DNA of 18,377 nt from Thermoplasmata archaeon (GTDB lineage: Archaea; Thermoplasmatota; Thermoplasmata; Sysuiplasmatales; Sysuiplasmataceae). Under the pieces are notes generated by a model. It did no database searches and was not told the DNA's origin. It saw only the letters and a list, made by a program, of their open reading frames with translations. The translations under genes and the position numbers were made by a program. Below, piece by piece: positions 15,293 to 18,377 of the stretch. How positions within the stretch are numbered: the stretch's first letter is position 1; each line of letters opens with the position of its first letter. Location: NCBI GenBank assembly GCA_021811925.1, contig JAKAPY010000012.1:1-18377 (forward strand), given 5' to 3'.

Positions 15293-16639
15293 ATGGCAAC
15301 TGTAGCAGCAAACAGCATTGGGTCAACAGAAAACACTGAAATATTCCGCAATATTTCGAAAATTGATATTGCGAAGATAACAGTGGGCTCGACTTTCGGA
15401 ACGATAATGGAATGGTATGATTTCTTCCTTGCCGCACTTGCGGCCACGACTGTGTGGCCTGCACTTTTCTTCCCTACTTTGAATCCGGTGGTGGGACTCG
15501 CGGCTGCGGCGGCAACTTACGCAGTCACTTACTTCACCAGGCCAATCGGAGCTTACATCTTTGGCCACTACGGAGATCGCATTGGCAGAAGAACAATGCT
15601 TGTCTGGACCCTCCTGATTATGGGCGGTGCAATGACAGGCATAGCTGTCCTGCCAGTCTACGGGGCAATAGGCGTGCTTGCTCCTGCGCTCCTTATCGCT
15701 TTAAGGCTGATAATAGGCATAGGCGTTGGCGGCGAATGGGGCGGCGCTGCAACATGGGTCATTGAATTTGCAGCCAAGTCTAAGAACAGGGGTTTCTGGG
15801 AGGGATGGGTTATGTCTGCCACTCCCGGCGGACTTGCTCTTGCCGTTGGATTCTTCACCCTGATAAGGGTATATTCGCCCAATCTGCTGTACTTCGTGCA
15901 CTACGGATGGAGGATTGCCTTCGCTCTCGGAGCTGTCCTTCTCCTCGTAGGCGTCATCGTCAGGTACAGGCTGACAGAGAGCCCTATATTCAATGAGCAG
16001 AGGAAAAGGGGCGCCCTCATGAAGTCGCCTGCAACAGATGTGCTTAAGAGGCACCTCGGAGGCATCCTCCTTCTCGGCCTGTCATGGGCATACATCATAG
16101 CGTTCACTTCCGGCCTGGTCATAGACACGGCAATACCGCTGTTCACCGCGATGAAGGTCCCGCTCGTATTCATCGACATTACTGTATTCATGTCGGCGTT
16201 CGCAGCTGTTATTGGCTCAGTGGTAGGCGGAGTGATCGGTGACAGGATTGGCAACAGGAAGACGCTCATTCTCTCTGCCGTTCTCTCGATCATAGTCACA
16301 TTCCCGTACTTCTTCATGGTGCGGACAGGGAACCACGCTCTCATGATCATAGCAATGATGATCATACTCTTCGTTCCGTTCGTCGGCTTCGGCGTTCTTG
16401 GAAGATGGTTCACTGAATACTTCGAGGCAAAATACAGGTATTCGGGCTCAGGACTCTCGTACCAGCTTGGCGCTGTGTTCGGGTCCGTACCCACAGTTGC
16501 ACCCATTCTTCTCGCCATAGCCTACGGTGGCTTTATCAAGGCATGGCCATACATCGCCATATTGATGATCGCCACATGCATAATATCGATCGCAGCGGCG
16601 CTTGGGTCAAAGGAAATCATGAAACTGGAGCACGCGTAA
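15293..16639 (+). CDS. Major facilitator transporter, MHS (metabolite:H+ symporter) family
   Basis: A 448-residue, twelve-helix transporter with the hallmarks of the metabolite:H+ symporter family (relatives of ShiA, KgtP and ProP). TIMEWYDFF (38-45; acidic E40 and D43) is in helix one. GHYGDRIGRR (91-100) is the major facilitator loop 2-3 motif. GVGGEWGGA (144-152; E148) is in helix four. A second-half counterpart GVIGDRIGNR follows later. The substrate is unknown; the family carries organic acids, betaines and aromatic acids. Lying directly after the molybdenum hydroxylase operon on the same strand, it may import that enzyme's substrate. Proton coupling is expected because the family's acidic residues are intact. 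A six-G run ends seven bases before the ATG. Confidence 0.9.
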   Translation: MATVAANSIGSTENTEIFRNISKIDIAKITVGSTFGTIMEWYDFFLAALAATTVWPALFFPTLNPVVGLAAAAATYAVTYFTRPIGAYIFGHYGDRIGRRTMLVWTLLIMGGAMTGIAVLPVYGAIGVLAPALLIALRLIIGIGVGGEWGGAATWVIEFAAKSKNRGFWEGWVMSATPGGLALAVGFFTLIRVYSPNLLYFVHYGWRIAFALGAVLLLVGVIVRYRLTESPIFNEQRKRGALMKSPATDVLKRHLGGILLLGLSWAYIIAFTSGLVIDTAIPLFTAMKVPLVFIDITVFMSAFAAVIGSVVGGVIGDRIGNRKTLILSAVLSIIVTFPYFFMVRTGNHALMIIAMMIILFVPFVGFGVLGRWFTEYFEAKYRYSGSGLSYQLGAVFGSVPTVAPILLAIAYGGFIKAWPYIAILMIATCIISIAAALGSKEIMKLEHA

Positions 16640-16778
16640 ACACTTCAATGCTGTGCGGGTACGGGACTGAAGTCAGGACCAGAGCAATCCCGAATCCTCA
16701 CAGCAGCCCTCTTGGCTAATCTGCATTCATTGGAAAGAATTACTAAGATCTTCCTGCATGCCTGAGGAGTATTGCCCC

Positions 16779-18056
16779 ATGGCTGAAAAAACACACGGAA
16801 ACATACTTGTGAGAGCCACATCTAAACTGGTTCTCGGCACAACCCTCCAATGGTTCAACTTTTTCATAGCTGCCGTTGCCGCCGCTCTTGTCTGGCCAAC
16901 CGTGTTCTTCAATGGAACTGCGGAGGGAGTGCCACTCTCCATTATAGCCTACGCAGCTGCTTTTGTCACTCGACCCATAGGCGCTGTCCTGTTCGGCTAT
17001 ATTGGCGACAACTTCGGCAGGAAAAGATCACTTGTGATAGCGCTGCTGCTTATGTCCGCGGGGACAATGGCTATTGCAGTCACACCCTCCTACTCGTCCA
17101 TCGGCGTAGCAGCCTCGATCATTCTTATTCTGTTCAGGGGAGTCCAGGGGTTCGGAATTGGCGGCCACTGGGGAGGCGTGGCGTCATACATTACCGAGCT
17201 TGCGTCTTCCTCGAAATGGAAGAATTTCTGGACCAGCTGGGTACAGGCATCCCTGAGTTTTGGCGTCGCTCTCGCCACCTTTTCCCTTGCGTTTGCCGAT
17301 TACATCCTTCCCCACAGCGTATTCCTGAGCATAGGATGGAGGATAATATTCGTCCTCGGCGCAATCGCGGTCATGGTCGGAGGGGTGATTTCATACAGGA
17401 TGGAGGAGAGCAGGGATTTTGTCGAGCTGAAGCAGAGAAGGGCAAACCAGAACACTCCTCTGTCGGAGCTTTTCAGAAACGAGGGAAGAAAGATATTCGA
17501 ACTCTCTCTTGTCGAGGTTTACGAAGTTGGTACAAGCAGCATAATGCTACTCCCGCTTTCGATCATATATCTGGAGACGCTGAAGACAAGCACCTTCATT
17601 GCAACTTCCACTGTGACCGTTGCCGCCTTCGTCACCGGGATACTTGTTGTCGTTGTGGGCGCCGTCATGAGCGTCGTCGGCAAGAAGAAGTACGCCCTTC
17701 TCCTGTCAACCGCCCTTGGAGCCATCATATCTGCGTATCCGTACCTGGCGCTTCTCAGGACTGGCAATATTCTTTACGCATACATAGCACAGATAGCACT
17801 TCTTGCATCTCTTGAGACAGGTTACGCAATGCTTGCTGCAGTTTCGGCGGAGCGCTTTACAACAAGGAACAGGTCATCTGCCATAGGCGTTTCATACCAG
17901 CTCTCTGCCGCCATCTCCGGGATAATAAACATAACAGTTGTCTCCTGGCTCATCTCCCTTTACAACGGCGTTGGGAAAGCCATCGGCCAGGTTGCGCTCG
18001 TCGCCACACTCCTTTGCATCATATCATTCGTTACGGCATTGCTTACGCTCAAGTGA
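16779..18056 (+). CDS. MHS-family transporter with altered acidic residues
   Basis: A twelve-helix major facilitator protein, paralogous to the preceding transporter. Positions that are acidic in the first copy are neutral or basic here: LQWFNFF replaces MEWYDFF in helix one, and GIGGHWGGV replaces GVGGEWGGA in helix four. The loop 2-3 motif is retained as GYIGDNFGRKR. These changes may alter or abolish proton coupling, or shift substrate choice (inference). GAGGAG at 16764-16769 lies nine bases before ATG 16779, which is therefore preferred (425 residues). ATG 16758 is in frame and would add seven residues. It follows the first transporter by about 120-140 bases without an obvious terminator, so co-transcription is possible. 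It converges with the partial large-subunit gene at the right edge. Confidence 0.88.
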   Translation: MAEKTHGNILVRATSKLVLGTTLQWFNFFIAAVAAALVWPTVFFNGTAEGVPLSIIAYAAAFVTRPIGAVLFGYIGDNFGRKRSLVIALLLMSAGTMAIAVTPSYSSIGVAASIILILFRGVQGFGIGGHWGGVASYITELASSSKWKNFWTSWVQASLSFGVALATFSLAFADYILPHSVFLSIGWRIIFVLGAIAVMVGGVISYRMEESRDFVELKQRRANQNTPLSELFRNEGRKIFELSLVEVYEVGTSSIMLLPLSIIYLETLKTSTFIATSTVTVAAFVTGILVVVVGAVMSVVGKKKYALLLSTALGAIISAYPYLALLRTGNILYAYIAQIALLASLETGYAMLAAVSAERFTTRNRSSAIGVSYQLSAAISGIINITVVSWLISLYNGVGKAIGQVALVATLLCIISFVTALLTLK

Positions 18057-18092
18057 TTTCCAGACAAGCCGGGCACCGAAGATACTGCAGGC

Positions 18093-18377
18093 TCACCTGG
18101 CTGCGGATCTTTCCCCGGCCCCCGACCTTGCACCTTCTATGAGCGACTTGATGTAGACCGGGCTAAGCGGCGTTTTTCTTAATTTGACACCAAGAGGCCT
18201 CAGTGCATCCTCCACCGCATTTGAAAGGGCTGGCGGCGGACCTATTGTACCTGTTTCCCCCGCCCCCTTGAAACCGCCGGGAGTAAACGGATTTGGCGTT
18301 ATCAGATGGCTGAGGACAAACTCCGGGACCTCCATCGATGTCGGAACAAGATAGTACTTGAACATAGTATCCCAGCG
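18093..18377 (-). CDS. C-terminal fragment of a second CoxL-like molybdenum hydroxylase large subunit (partial)
   Basis: Only the last 94 residues lie in the window; the frame is open through the right edge, so this is a gene cut by the window and not a truncated gene. The sequence includes TPGGFKGAGETGTIGPPPAL, the cofactor-binding loop with the catalytic glutamate of the xanthine oxidase/CO dehydrogenase family, and then NAVEDALRPLGVKL and LSPVYIKSLI, typical of the family's C-terminus. GAGETG is closer to canonical CO dehydrogenase-type subunits than GMGEGG in the complete copy. It is convergent with the second transporter across a 36-base gap. Its active-site loop is outside the window, so substrate type cannot be judged. 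Confidence 0.88.
   Translation of the reverse strand, partial: RWDTMFKYYLVPTSMEVPEFVLSHLITPNPFTPGGFKGAGETGTIGPPPALSNAVEDALRPLGVKLRKTPLSPVYIKSLIEGARSGAGERSAAR

Noticed and set aside
16850..17815. A 321-codon open frame on the plus strand inside the second transporter
   Set aside because: It is the +1 shadow of a well-supported twelve-helix transporter. Its translation is rich in Arg, Cys and His with no domain-like pattern.
1..18377. CRISPR arrays, insertion sequences, rRNA or tRNA genes
   Set aside because: No regularly spaced repeats, transposase motifs, terminal inverted repeats or conserved RNA segments were seen on either strand.

Overview
The window looks archaeal, most likely from a member of the Thermoplasmatota (inference). 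The glutamate synthase is split into archaeal-style pieces. Several genes have an A/T-rich TATA-like element about 25-30 bases before the start codon and little or no leader. Others use GGAGG/GGTG-type ribosome binding sites. Arginine is mostly AGG and isoleucine is often ATA. No rRNA, tRNA, CRISPR array, insertion sequence or origin was seen.

Region 1 (1-5238) is nitrogen and aromatic amino acid metabolism. A glutamate synthase FMN/iron-sulfur subunit, cut at the left edge, carries a degenerate second copy of its own barrel. It is followed by a fused glutamine-amidotransferase/GXGXG subunit and then by a prephenate dehydratase with an ACT domain.

Region 2 (5239-9172) is a signalling island. 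It holds a 48-residue cysteine-rich microprotein, a membrane-anchored protein kinase-like protein, a PP2C phosphatase and a TerY-like VWA protein. The last three match the 'TerY-phosphorylation triad' known from tellurium-resistance-type stress systems, although no TerC/TerD/TerZ-type gene is visible. The VWA and phosphatase genes lie in the same frame with a single TAG between them. The kinase converges on the phosphatase with a 14-base overlap.

Region 3 (9173-11188) is sparse. It has a three-helix membrane protein, a NicO/NiCoT-like membrane protein with an HX4DH motif, and long non-coding stretches. One stretch contains a possible broken PIN/VapC-like remnant and several inverted repeats.

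Region 4 (11189-18377) is molybdenum hydroxylase metabolism. A complete medium-small-large (CoxM-CoxS-CoxL-like) operon is followed by two MHS-type major facilitator transporters, and the C-terminus of a second CoxL-like subunit enters from the right edge on the opposite strand. The large subunit lacks both CO dehydrogenase active-site signatures. The likely theme is therefore uptake and oxidation of an organic substrate (aldehyde, heterocycle or acid), not CO oxidation.
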